A stretch of DNA of 40,323 bases from Alphaproteobacteria bacterium (GTDB lineage: Bacteria > Pseudomonadota > Alphaproteobacteria > Rhizobiales > Hyphomicrobiaceae): positions 1 to 40,323 of the forward strand of contig JAHJQI010000055.1 of assembly GCA_018819265.1 (NCBI GenBank). Direction: 5' to 3'. Position 1 is the stretch's first letter, and each line of letters opens with the position of its first letter. Both the position numbers and the translations under genes were made by a program. This document shows positions 16,181-24,538 of this stretch, piece after piece. The notes below the pieces were generated by a model. That model made no database searches and was not told where the DNA came from. It worked only from the letters and a program-made list of their open reading frames with translations.

Positions 16181-16534
16181 ATGCCTAACCAAGAAGCCGC
16201 ACTCGACACTGTTTTTCGCGCGCTTGCCGATCCGACACGGCGGGCGGTCGTGCAGCGGCTCAGCCGCGGGCCTGCCTCGGTCACGGAACTTGCCGAGCCG
16301 TTCGAAATGGCGCTGCCGTCGTTCCTGCAGCATCTCAAGGTGCTGGAAGGTAGCGGGCTCGTGCGCTCGAAAAAATCCGGACGTGTGCGGACATTCGAGA
16401 TCGCGCCGGAACAGCTTGCCGTTGCCGAACATTGGATTGGCAAGCAACGGGAGATCTGGGCCGGCCGGCTCGACCGGTTGGAAGACGTCATCAAGAAACT
16501 CAAGGCAGGAGCGGCGGTGGATGGCCAATCTTGA
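16181..16534 (+). CDS. ArsR-family winged-helix regulator
   Basis: A 117-residue single-domain repressor-type regulator. The winged helix begins VFRALADPTRRAVVQRLSRG and continues with the recognition helix region PSFLQHLKVLEGSGLVRSKK and the wing SGRVRTFEIAP. The cysteine metal-binding motif of ArsR/SmtB (CVC) is absent. It belongs to the group that sits next to SRPBCC/AHSA1 genes, and its stop overlaps the next gene by 14 nt. It probably controls its own operon. The effector is unknown. Confidence 0.9.
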   Translation: MPNQEAALDTVFRALADPTRRAVVQRLSRGPASVTELAEPFEMALPSFLQHLKVLEGSGLVRSKKSGRVRTFEIAPEQLAVAEHWIGKQREIWAGRLDRLEDVIKKLKAGAAVDGQS

Positions 16535-17111
16535 CGTCGACATAAACGCCGATCGCGTCGTCGTGTTCACCCGACTGATCGAGGCACCGCGTGAGCTTGT
16601 CTGGCGCGTCTGGACGAGCCCTGAACATGTCGCCGCGTGGTGGGGGCCGCCGGGCTGCGAAAACTTCGACTGCGAAATCGACTTGCGCGTTGGCGGCGCA
16701 TTCCGCCTGAAGATGCTGGCGCCGAATGGCGAGATCTACCCGTGCGCGGGACGCTTTGTCGAAGTCGATCCGCCGCACCGGCTCGTCATCGCTGGCGACG
16801 ACGATATCGAGCACGCCTGCGGAGCCGGCCTGCCGCCGGGCGCGCGCGTCATGCTCTCCCTCGAAGAGGCCGGCGGGAAAACCGCATTGACGCTCAAGAC
16901 GCTGTTTGACACCGCGGCTGCACGCCAAGCGGCGAATGCTCAGGGGTACTCGACGAGTTGGCCGCCGTGTCTGGAGCGGATGGCGGAATTCGTCAGTGTG
17001 CAGAAAAGCGACAGAATCATGAGCCCAGCGATCCGCACCAGCCTGTGGTTCGACGGCAATGGATCAGAAGCCACCTGCCGTGGAGGCCGACGAACCCCGA
17101 GTGGGTCTTAA
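16521..17111 (+). CDS. SRPBCC (AHSA1-like) protein with a fused VOC-protein remnant
   Basis: Residues 1 to about 160 form an AHSA1-like START-fold domain (VFTRLIEAPRELVWRVWTSP, AWWGPPGCENFDCEIDLRVG, then GYSTSWPPCLERMAEFV). Such proteins are likely ligand-binding. The frame then runs without a stop into MSPAIRTSLWFDGNGSEA from residue 167. This is how VOC/PhnB-like proteins begin, and it stops after 12 more unrelated residues. I infer that an original downstream VOC gene was truncated by a deletion that also removed the AHSA1 stop. The start ATG at 16521 overlaps the ArsR gene, as usual for these operons. Confidence 0.8.
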   Translation: MANLDVDINADRVVVFTRLIEAPRELVWRVWTSPEHVAAWWGPPGCENFDCEIDLRVGGAFRLKMLAPNGEIYPCAGRFVEVDPPHRLVIAGDDDIEHACGAGLPPGARVMLSLEEAGGKTALTLKTLFDTAAARQAANAQGYSTSWPPCLERMAEFVSVQKSDRIMSPAIRTSLWFDGNGSEATCRGGRRTPSGS

Positions 17112-17172
17112 CAGCACAAAATCGTCGAAGTCGGCTGATCAAAATCAGTATCCCGCTATCGGAGCCAGCACC

Positions 17173-18252
17173 ATGACCAAACGTGTCCTCATTCTCGTCG
17201 GAACAAAAAAGGGTGCATTCATTCTCGATGGCGATGCGGCCCGCCAATCGTGGCAGTTGCGCGGACCCTTCTGCGAAGCCTGGCCGCTGAACCACGTCAT
17301 CGCGGATGCCGCGACGCGAACTATTTATGCGACCGGCGGCAACGAATGGTTCGGGCCGGCGGTGTGGAAATCCGAAGACCTTGGGGAAACCTGGACGCAT
17401 TCCTCCGAGGGGCTGAAATACCCAGAAAGCGAAGAGCCGATCAAAACCGGTTGGTCGCTGTCGCCGGGCAAGGACTGCATCTACGCTGGCGTCGAGCCGG
17501 CGGGGCTGTTTCGCAGCGACGACGGCGGCGTGACGTGGGCCCACGTCGAGGGACTGCGCAACCATCCGACGCGACCCAACTGGACGCCGGGCGGAGGCGG
17601 CCTCAATCTGCATACGATCATGCGCCATCCAGGCGACGGCGATCAACTGTGGGTCGGCATATCGGCGGTCGGCGTGTTCCACACCAGCGATGGCGGCAAG
17701 ACTTGGGCGCCGCGCAACGGCGGCATTCGCAACAACTACATGCCGGAGGGCGAGCAGCTTGCGGAAGTCGGCCATTGCGTGCATTCGATTGCGATGGCGG
17801 CAGGCAACCCCAGCCGGCTCTACCAGCAAAACCACTGTGGCATGTACCGAAGCAACGACGGTGGACAGTCCTGGACCCAGATCGAGAACGGGCTGCCGTC
17901 GACGTTCGGATTTCCTTGCGCGTCGCATCCGCGCGACGAGAACACATTCTATCTGATCCCGCTCAACGGCGACATACTCGGACGCTACATGCCGGAAGCG
18001 AAGGCGGCCGTTTACCGCTCGCGAGACGGCGGCGAGACCTGGGAAGATCTGCGCGACGGCCTGCCGCAGGAGCAGGCCTTCTTCGGCGTCCTGCGCCAGG
18101 CCATGGCGACAGACGACCTCGATTCGGTGGGACTTTATTTCGGCACCAGTTCGGGTTCGGTGTTTGCCAGCGCCGACGAGGGCGCGAACTGGCAGGAGGT
18201 CGCCAAGCACCTGCCGACGATCACCTCGGTCGAAACACTGGTGGTGGGATAA
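17173..18252 (+). CDS. BNR-repeat beta-propeller protein
   Basis: The 359-residue product is a beta propeller of the sialidase/BNR type. It carries at least five Asp-box motifs of the form S-x-D-x-G-x-T-W: KSEDLGETW, RSDDGGVTW, TSDGGKTW, RSNDGGQSW and RSRDGGETW, plus a degenerate SADEGANW. It has no signal peptide and no sialidase catalytic residues that I can recognise, so it is probably cytoplasmic and a binding scaffold or unknown hydrolase. I chose the ATG at 17173 with GGAG 8 nt ahead. An in-frame earlier start adds 38 low-complexity residues. The ubiquitin-like gene follows after 2 bp, implying a shared function. Confidence 0.85.
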   Translation: MTKRVLILVGTKKGAFILDGDAARQSWQLRGPFCEAWPLNHVIADAATRTIYATGGNEWFGPAVWKSEDLGETWTHSSEGLKYPESEEPIKTGWSLSPGKDCIYAGVEPAGLFRSDDGGVTWAHVEGLRNHPTRPNWTPGGGGLNLHTIMRHPGDGDQLWVGISAVGVFHTSDGGKTWAPRNGGIRNNYMPEGEQLAEVGHCVHSIAMAAGNPSRLYQQNHCGMYRSNDGGQSWTQIENGLPSTFGFPCASHPRDENTFYLIPLNGDILGRYMPEAKAAVYRSRDGGETWEDLRDGLPQEQAFFGVLRQAMATDDLDSVGLYFGTSSGSVFASADEGANWQEVAKHLPTITSVETLVVG

Positions 18253-18254
18253 AA

Positions 18255-18569
18255 ATGACGGGCGTCGGCCACAATAGCGGGGAATCCGCCATCGAGCAGC
18301 GCCACGTCGTAACGGTTTCGCTGCCGACGGCGCTGGTTCGGCTGTTCCCAGGTTCGCCAAACCAGGTCCAGATCGAAGCCCGCAACGTCCTGGAAGTTGT
18401 CGACGGGCTTGAACAGCGCTGGCCAGGGATGCGCGACCGGTTGACGGATTCGCGCCCGTCGATCCGCAAGCACCTGAATATATTCGTCGGGGGAGACAAG
18501 GCGCGGCTCGATACGCCGGTAACAGCTGGAACCAGGGTAACGATCCTCACCGCCATGAGCGGCGGATAA
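18255..18569 (+). CDS. Ubiquitin-like MoaD/ThiS-family protein
   Basis: The 104-residue product has a beta-grasp fold. A 16-residue unstructured start precedes HVVTVSLPTALVRLFPGSPN and the helix VLEVVDGLEQRWPGMRDRL. It then has KHLNIFVGGDKARLDTPV and the typical tail TRVTILTAMSGG, which ends exactly in Gly-Gly. A free GG end is the site for adenylation and thiocarboxylation, or conjugation, in MoaD and ThiS. No E1-like or MoaE gene is adjacent. The tight coupling to the BNR gene (2-bp gap) suggests that this is not the housekeeping MoaD for molybdopterin synthase. Confidence 0.9.
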   Translation: MTGVGHNSGESAIEQRHVVTVSLPTALVRLFPGSPNQVQIEARNVLEVVDGLEQRWPGMRDRLTDSRPSIRKHLNIFVGGDKARLDTPVTAGTRVTILTAMSGG

Positions 18570-19261
18570 CGCCGGCTTCACTGGCAGGCCTCACTGGCCG
18601 GACGCGGGTGCGGCGCCAGCTTAAGTCAATCAACGCGGTTGGTGTGCGAAAATATCGGCCGGTGGCTGCAGGAGCAATCCTCTGAAGCAGCCAAGCAGCG
18701 CCGCATAGCGGATTGAACCGATAACACGCGGGCCCAATCTAAATGGAATTATGCCAAAATCCGGCTGGCTCAAAGGTTGTTGAACAGAACGAACAACCCG
18801 ATTCCAATTGCCGGACCCGCCAGGGTGGCAAGAACCACCATAACGAACGACTTCGTCGCCATCACAAAAGACCCCGCATCACTTACCCAGGGGTTGCGAC
18901 CCTTAACATCGGCAGAACAGCCTTTGTCCGCACCCTTACTGATGAACAATAATATGGAAAGAGAGTTTTGAAACCCTCATTTTTGCAAAAGTGTAATATC
19001 TCCTGCCAGCAAATTGCCGGTAAATCCTGTTCAATCTCACTGCATTATTGTGCACCTTTCCGTTTATTCAATGAATCCATCATCTTGCAAATGCGCGTTT
19101 GGCAGGCGGTGCGCCTCCTGCTGAGGCTCAATTTTCCGTTAGTAACTTGTGAAGCCGCATTGTTCAAGAAGATAGACGGCTGCGTGAGGCATTCGGGAAG
19201 CGCAATCGACTAACTCCCGGTGCGACCGGCGCTTTCTGAGCTCTCAAGCTGCGACCGCTAA
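18570..19261. other. AT-richer intergenic interval
   Basis: The 690 bp between the ubiquitin-like gene and the palindrome after the dual-ATPase gene hold no supported long gene. Only one candidate micropeptide (18770-18862, minus) is noted separately. Base composition is AT-richer between 18950 and 19180. No terminator with a T-run is visible after 18569. Confidence 0.4.
18770..18862 (-). CDS. Possible 30-aa membrane peptide
   Basis: The frame encodes M-A-T-K-S-F followed by a hydrophobic run (VMVVLATLAGPAIGIGLFVL) and ends FNNL. This is the size and pattern of a single-span small membrane protein with a charged start. GGGG lies 14 nt ahead of the ATG, too far for a good ribosome binding site. 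The frame stays open a few codons upstream. Confidence 0.3.
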   Translation of the reverse strand: MATKSFVMVVLATLAGPAIGIGLFVLFNNL

Positions 19262-19316
19262 AGCATCATCCGATCCAGGAATTGCCTTCAGCGATTCCGT
19301 CAGATCGGATGTTGCT
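19262..19316. repeat. RIME-like palindrome abutting the dual-ATPase stop codon
   Basis: Imperfect 14-bp arms (AGCATCATCCGATC 19262-19275 and GATCGGATGTTGCT 19303-19316, two mismatches) enclose an inner 5-bp GGAAT/ATTCC stem. Elements of this type are common between genes in rhizobial genomes. It starts directly after the stop at 19317 on the minus strand, so it will form the 3-prime hairpin of that mRNA. Confidence 0.6.
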
Positions 19317-22300
19317 CTATTTCCGACCGAAAAGCGGTAGTTGCTTCTCGTCCTGGCCGCGCGTCTCACGCGCAAGCTGCTCGATACGGTCGAACGGCAC
19401 CTGCTCGGCGGTGATCAGCGAACGCTGCGCCTTCAGCGGCCTGACATTGCCTTCCTGAACGAGGTGGAACTCGCCGACCGTCTGGCCGGGCAGAACCGCT
19501 GCCGCGTCGAGTCCGCTTTCGCTCTGGAAGGCGGCCTTGAGTTTGCGGAGCGCGGTATCCTCGCGAACACGGCCGATGAACCAGCTGGTGATCTGATCAC
19601 GGCTCTTGTAGTCGAGGTCGCCAGGCGACTGGGTGGCGAGCATCAGGCCGAGACCCGCAGAACGGGCTCGCTTCAAAAGGCTCTGCAGCGGCTCGGCGGT
19701 CGCCGGCTTGGCATTCGCGGGGATGTAGAGATCGGCTTCGTCGAACATGACGATCGACTGCAATTCGTCGTTGGGGTTGCGTTGGCAGAAGCGCAGGGCC
19801 TCGGACAGGAACTGTGACACCCAGAACAGGATGTTCTCGTTGTCACCGAGGAAGCCGGTATAGATGATCGATAGGCGGGTACGGCCGGGCCGTGCGAAGG
19901 GGCCGAGGCCGAGGAACGACTCCATGCTCATCGGTTCGCCGCCGCCATCGAAAAGTGCCGAGTTGCGGTGACGCAGGCTGTCAAGCTGGGCGACGAGGTC
20001 GCGGCGGATCTTGCCCGACGGGTCCATGCGCTGTGTCTGGTCGGTGAGTTCGGGGTCTTCATCTTCCAGCAGCGTGATGAGGTCGGTCAGCGTCACTTCC
20101 GAGGTGGAGCGGCTGCCGAGGATCCTGAGCGCGACCGACAGCGTTCCGGATTGCTTCTGGTGCGTCGCCGAATTTTTCAGGTGCAGCATTTCTCCCAATG
20201 CCGCCGAGGACAGGTTGGCGAGCAGCTGCTGCTCGTGCTCGGGCAATTCGGCAATGCCATTCGGCAGGAGCGTGATGGAGATCGGCCGGCCGGAAGCACG
20301 ACCGGGGGTATAGACCGCGACGTCGATGGCGTCGGCGAGCTTTTCGCGCATGGAGTGGCGCTCGGCGATTTCATCGAGGTGCGTGCGCCAGACATCCGGG
20401 TTGGCGTAAGAGCAAAGATCGCCCTTGCGGTCGATGAGGATCGCGGGGATGCCCTGCAAGAGAAGCTGCTCGATGACGCAGAGAGCGAGCGTAGTCTTAC
20501 CGGAGCCGGAGCCGCCGAGTACCGCCGAGTGGCGCTTCATGATGGAGCGCTTCAGCAGGATCTGCCGGCCCTGGCCACTCAGTTCGCGGCCGACATCGAG
20601 GCCGCCGTCGGGATCGTTCGGATCGAACTTCCAATCAATTTCCTCTTCTTCGAGCGGATCGAGGCCGGGTTCGGATACTTCGGCGTCCTCGACGGCACCC
20701 CAAGGCGCCATCAGCGCTGGAACCGCTTCGACGGGCACGGGTTCGCCGGTCAAGACACCACCGTCGAGGATTTCAACATCGGAATCGAATGCCTCGCCGA
20801 CAGGCACGGTGCGCAGCTGCGGCTTGGGACGCGACCGCGCACCGTCGGACTGTGCCGGCAGATGGCGGCCCAAGAGATCGAGCCGCAACAGCTGGATGAT
20901 CGCGATGACATTCGAAAGCAGCTTGGCGTTCGCGAACCAGCGGTCGAAGCCGGGATCGTTGCGGTGGCGCCCGTAGAATTCGAGCACGGTGATCATGCGT
21001 TCCCACTCGGGGATGGGCACGAGGAGGGAGCGCCCGCCGGCATCGCGGAACTTGCGGAAGGCCTGCGCCGTCTGGTTCTTCTTGTTGGGCGGGAAGTCAG
21101 ACGCGCGCAGGATGAAGCACTGGCGCGAGCCCATTGCGTTGAGCACCTTTTCGAGCTGCCGCTTCAGCCCGCCGCCCTGGGTCGGGCGGTTGCACAAGAA
21201 GATGCGCGAGGTCTGATCGAGCCCTGAAGTGTGCTTCAGGAAGAGATCGAAGACCGGCAGGTCGTCGGCGATTTCGACGCGCTCGATGCGGACGCCGACG
21301 GCTCCGTCCCACTCCTGGGCTGCTAGCGGCAGCGCGCCGACGAGATTGTCCATCAGTTCGTTGTCGTCGGATGGCATCTCGGCTTCGAACTGGCTGTGGA
21401 AGGGCTCCCAGATTTCGCGGTAGTTGATTGTCGGCGAGAGCGAGGTGACCTTCTCGGCTGCCGGCGAGGCCCAGCCGCCCAGCGCCCTGGCCAGTTCGGA
21501 GATGAAGCCGCCGGCCCCTTCGAGTTCGTCGTCCTCGATCGCCGGCGTGGTCATCGTCTGCAGCCGGCTTTGCGCATGCTCCAGGAGACGGCGGGTCGAA
21601 AGACCGGCGAATTCCTCGAAAAACGACGGTCCGAAATAGGCGCTCGGGTCGCCGACGGACAATTCGCCGCCGGTGCCCTCGGCATAATGTTCAAGGCGCT
21701 TGGCTATGATCTGGCGGGCTTCGTCGGCGGTGCGGCTCTCATAGAGCGGAACGGGTCCCGATTTCTCGATGCGGTCGCGGAAGGACTGGGCGAGGGGCTC
21801 GCGTACGCGGTCGTAGAAATCATCGAGGCACGAGATGATGATGACGGCGCTCGAGACCCGGTTGGTGATCTGCATGAGATCGCCGACCGCCTTCTGGAAG
21901 CGCACCTCGGGATCGGAGAAATTGACGAGATCCTCGACCTGATCGATGCAGAAGACCATGGCGGCGCCGTCGACCACCCACATAAGCTGGCCGAGTGCTG
22001 CAATGATCTCGAAGGCGCGTCCTTCGCCTTCGTTTGGATCGAGGGCGGCGACGGCTTCGTGGGCAAGTGCGGTGAGCGGACGGCCGTAGAGGTACTGGCG
22101 AATGCGCTGGTCGATGCGGGGATCGCGGCGCTGGAGGTAGAGAAGGGCTCGCACGATGTTGACGTCTGGTTCAGATTCAGCAAAGCCCGGCTCGGAGACG
22201 ATCTCATCGGCAAGCCTGAGGACAAGACGGGCCAACTCGTCGTTGCCGAGGGCGGCGTCGCGCAGGGTGGCCAGATCCTTCGGCGACAAGTCGCGGCAAT

Positions 22301-22724
22301 GCGCCATCAGGCGGTCCGTCAGCCGCTGCAGGCCGCTCTCGCCGCCTTTGTCCGGGTCGTAGGGCTTCTCAAGGGAATGGATCAGGCGGCGGAGAAAATA
22401 GTCGGCATAGCTTGAGATGTCGGGCGTCATCTGCGCATAGCCGAAGTAGGCCGTCCGGCTGCGGTGGGCGCCGGTGCGCAGCGCGCGGATCAAGTGCGTC
22501 TTGCCGGCGCCGGACTGGCCGTGGAACAAGAGAATGCGCGCCTGTGCGGTACCCTGCTCGCGCACCGAAGTGACAACGTCTTCGAATTTCCTTCGGGCTT
22601 TCGCGTGCACGCCATCGACATCGACGGGATCGGCCCGCCAGATATCGTCCTCCCATGTGATCGAATGCTCGAAAGCATCCGACAACCCATCAGGAGCGAT
22701 CGCGTCTTGTGCTCGCTGTTGCAT
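19317..22724 (-). CDS. Dual P-loop ATPase: N-terminal AAA/STAND-like plus C-terminal HerA/FtsK-like
   Basis: The 1135-residue product has two ATPase modules. The first (about 35-410) has Walker A GQSGAGKTH at 69-77, Walker B MVFCIDQVEDL at 257-266 and sensor-like IIISCLDD at 296-302, like ORC/STAND AAA ATPases. A middle region (about 430-620) of unknown fold follows. It includes QCFILRASDFPPNKKNQTAQ and resembles a regulatory or nuclease-like domain, but I see no catalytic motif. An acidic linker covers 670-715. The second module (about 715-1110) has Walker A GGSGSGKTT at 737, Walker B IVMFDEADLYIP at 991, LMLATQSPGDLD at 1027 and arginine-finger-like GRVRE at 1051, typical of HerA/FtsK DNA translocases. 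It lies 63 bp after its partner gene. Defence or DNA-processing function is inferred only. Confidence 0.85.
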   Translation of the reverse strand: MQQRAQDAIAPDGLSDAFEHSITWEDDIWRADPVDVDGVHAKARRKFEDVVTSVREQGTAQARILLFHGQSGAGKTHLIRALRTGAHRSRTAYFGYAQMTPDISSYADYFLRRLIHSLEKPYDPDKGGESGLQRLTDRLMAHCRDLSPKDLATLRDAALGNDELARLVLRLADEIVSEPGFAESEPDVNIVRALLYLQRRDPRIDQRIRQYLYGRPLTALAHEAVAALDPNEGEGRAFEIIAALGQLMWVVDGAAMVFCIDQVEDLVNFSDPEVRFQKAVGDLMQITNRVSSAVIIISCLDDFYDRVREPLAQSFRDRIEKSGPVPLYESRTADEARQIIAKRLEHYAEGTGGELSVGDPSAYFGPSFFEEFAGLSTRRLLEHAQSRLQTMTTPAIEDDELEGAGGFISELARALGGWASPAAEKVTSLSPTINYREIWEPFHSQFEAEMPSDDNELMDNLVGALPLAAQEWDGAVGVRIERVEIADDLPVFDLFLKHTSGLDQTSRIFLCNRPTQGGGLKRQLEKVLNAMGSRQCFILRASDFPPNKKNQTAQAFRKFRDAGGRSLLVPIPEWERMITVLEFYGRHRNDPGFDRWFANAKLLSNVIAIIQLLRLDLLGRHLPAQSDGARSRPKPQLRTVPVGEAFDSDVEILDGGVLTGEPVPVEAVPALMAPWGAVEDAEVSEPGLDPLEEEEIDWKFDPNDPDGGLDVGRELSGQGRQILLKRSIMKRHSAVLGGSGSGKTTLALCVIEQLLLQGIPAILIDRKGDLCSYANPDVWRTHLDEIAERHSMREKLADAIDVAVYTPGRASGRPISITLLPNGIAELPEHEQQLLANLSSAALGEMLHLKNSATHQKQSGTLSVALRILGSRSTSEVTLTDLITLLEDEDPELTDQTQRMDPSGKIRRDLVAQLDSLRHRNSALFDGGGEPMSMESFLGLGPFARPGRTRLSIIYTGFLGDNENILFWVSQFLSEALRFCQRNPNDELQSIVMFDEADLYIPANAKPATAEPLQSLLKRARSAGLGLMLATQSPGDLDYKSRDQITSWFIGRVREDTALRKLKAAFQSESGLDAAAVLPGQTVGEFHLVQEGNVRPLKAQRSLITAEQVPFDRIEQLARETRGQDEKQLPLFGRK

Positions 22725-22787
22725 AAATCAGTCGGTCCTTACGCCTAATTCCAAGTGTCGTGTTCGATGGCTGTCCGCGAGTTCGCG

Positions 22788-23978
22788 TCAGCCGGCATCA
22801 ACAATGCGGATGAGATGCCATTGGGTGTTCTTGTAGGTGATGGCAGATGCCTCGATCTCGGCGGCGCTGCTCTTGTCCTTGAGATCGGCGGTCGCAAGGC
22901 GCAGGTGGCCGGTGCGGTGGGCTTCGCCAAGCATGCACTTGAACTCGATCTCGGATAGACCCCATTCTGGGTGCGTGACAGCCAGTTTCTGCCAGACGCG
23001 CGATACAAATGCCTTGCGGTTGCCCGCCCAGCCTTCCGCGCAGGTGGCTGCCAGTTTGAGGATCTCTTTGGAAAAGCCTGCCGGGTCGGGCCTGCGGGTC
23101 GGCGGCAAGGGCGCGCCCGGGAGGCCGGCGTCATTGGCGGCAACCGGCTTCTCGGTCGGCGATGTCACGGCACCGCGCGGCTTTGCTACAGTCAGGCCTT
23201 CCAACAATGCCTTGTCGGCCAGCCGACGCAGGAGGGCCGCGCGCAAGGCATCGGCGTCGGTCTGTCGCGCATCGACAGCTTCGGCGGCCAGGGCTGCTAC
23301 GAGGCGGCCATCCGAGCCGAGATCCCGCGGGCGCGACGACAGCTGCCCGGCAAGCAGGCGGCCGGCCTTGGCGGAGAAACCGGAACCAGCACCGAGGCCG
23401 GTCTTGATCTTGTTACCGAAGGCGCGTTCCAGCGCGACGACGGCCAGCTGGGCCCTAAGTTTCGCGGTCGTCTGGGTGCCGCTCTGGGGCAGGGCATAAG
23501 CCTGCTGCAGGATGAACGCGCGCAATCCGTCGGGCGTCAGAATGGCCTTCAATTTTTTTGGGCCGACCGCGTCGAGACCAAGTGCCATGGCAATCAGGCG
23601 GCCATCGCGAACATCCGACCAGGCGCCGCCGCTCGCACCCTTGCGCCCGAGGAAAGCGTCGGCCTGCGCGACGCCCGCCGCGGCGACCGTCAGGCGACCG
23701 CGCGTGTCCTCGATGGCTTGGTCGGCAAGAAGCATCTCGACGTCGCCGAGAACCAGCTTGCGAAGCTCCGCCGGCGAAAGCTTGTGTGAAAACAGCGGTG
23801 CGAAATCCCGGACCAGATGTGCACGAGTCGCACCGTTCGCGCAGGCGATGCGCGCCAATACGAGGCCGGTTCGGAACGGCATCGTGTCGGCTGCGCGATT
23901 ACTTGCAGATGCGGCGGCCCCGGCGGCATGCATCGGTTCGGCGTCCCCCAACGGATCGTCGCCATGACGCGGCGCCAT
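22788..23978 (-). CDS. Winged-helix-like partner of the dual ATPase, 396 aa
   Basis: The family is not named with confidence. The N-terminal 30 residues are Ala-rich and may not be translated. An in-frame ATG at residue 33 (MPFRTGLVLARIACANGATR) begins what looks like a winged helix. A helical centre follows (SGTQTTAKLRAQLAVVALER), then a Pro-rich linker at about 285-305. The C-terminal domain, about 95 residues, has FVSRVWQKLAVTHPEWGLSE, FKCMLGEAHRTGHLRLATAD and EIEASAITYKNTQWHLIRIV, again a winged-helix pattern. No nuclease or methylase motif is visible. It is the first gene of the pair on the minus strand, directly downstream of the palindrome doublet. Confidence 0.75.
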   Translation of the reverse strand: MAPRHGDDPLGDAEPMHAAGAAASASNRAADTMPFRTGLVLARIACANGATRAHLVRDFAPLFSHKLSPAELRKLVLGDVEMLLADQAIEDTRGRLTVAAAGVAQADAFLGRKGASGGAWSDVRDGRLIAMALGLDAVGPKKLKAILTPDGLRAFILQQAYALPQSGTQTTAKLRAQLAVVALERAFGNKIKTGLGAGSGFSAKAGRLLAGQLSSRPRDLGSDGRLVAALAAEAVDARQTDADALRAALLRRLADKALLEGLTVAKPRGAVTSPTEKPVAANDAGLPGAPLPPTRRPDPAGFSKEILKLAATCAEGWAGNRKAFVSRVWQKLAVTHPEWGLSEIEFKCMLGEAHRTGHLRLATADLKDKSSAAEIEASAITYKNTQWHLIRIVDAG

Positions 23979-24002
23979 CGGTCGGGAGGCGGCAGCCGCG
24001 CG

Positions 24003-24169
24003 CTAGTGAGGCGTCGCGCCTTAGTTGACCGATGGTGCGGCGAGGTTTGAGTCAACTAAGGTGCGATAAACGCCTCACTAAGCCATTGATGTTGCTAGTG
24101 GCCCTGATGTCGCGCCAAAATCGGACGAGGTTGCGGCTATGATGCGATTTTGGCGCGACGGGCCACTAG
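24003..24169. repeat. Second doublet of bulged palindromes (elements C and D)
   Basis: Element C: outer 11-bp stem (24004-24014 with 24070-24080), inner 15-bp stem (24015-24029 with 24051-24065, one G-U), bulge ATAA at 24066-24069 on the right, 21-nt loop. Element D: outer 10-bp stem CTAGTGGCCC/GGGCCACTAG (24095-24104 with 24160-24169), bulge TGAT at 24105-24108 on the left, inner perfect 15-bp stem (24109-24123 with 24145-24159), 21-nt loop. The spacer is 14 nt. The total of 167 bp and the right-bulge then left-bulge order equal those of the doublet at 1-168. The arm sequences differ, but the CTAGT ends agree. Confidence 0.85.
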
Positions 24170-24331
24170 GCGAAACTTTGGTCCGGACGCGCGAATCACC
24201 GGACTTCCGCCTGCATACTGCGTGAATAAGCTGCGGGTTCCAAGCCCTCAGAATAAAACGGGTTTGGACAATCGACGCCAGTCAGCGGGCGGGCGGCGGG
24301 GGGATGAAATCGCTCCAGGCGCCCGGCGCGG

Positions 24332-24538
24332 CTAATTTGGACGCACAACGGGAGCCAGGAAGACCTCCAAACGCTTGTCATACAAAAGCGATAGGGCCTC
24401 GCCGATGTGCTTGGCGACGTCGTCCAAATCTCCGCTCTTCTGGAGACGGCTATGGATCACGTCGAGCAAGGCAGCCATAACGGGTACCGACATGTTGCAT
24501 GTCGCGACTTCCAGCTCTCTCAAAGCCTGTTCAGGCAC
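24332..24538 (-). CDS. Small helical protein, 68 aa
   Basis: The function is not recognised. It starts with GTG at 24538 behind a strong GGAGGA ribosome binding site 6 nt away (GGGAGGGAGGAAGGCT), which is the main evidence for a real gene. The product is helical and amphipathic (MPEQALRELEVATCNMSVPV, DVIHSRLQKSGDLDDVAKHI) and resembles small helical regulatory proteins. It lies upstream of the wHTH/dual-ATPase pair on the same strand, with the palindrome doublet in between. Confidence 0.5.
   Translation of the reverse strand: MPEQALRELEVATCNMSVPVMAALLDVIHSRLQKSGDLDDVAKHIGEALSLLYDKRLEVFLAPVVRPN

Noticed and set aside
19317..23978. Assignment to BREX, DISARM, Wadjet or a NurA-HerA system
   Set aside because: No methyltransferase, phosphatase, SMC-like protein or nuclease partner is visible, and the domain order does not match these systems. 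I left the module unnamed.
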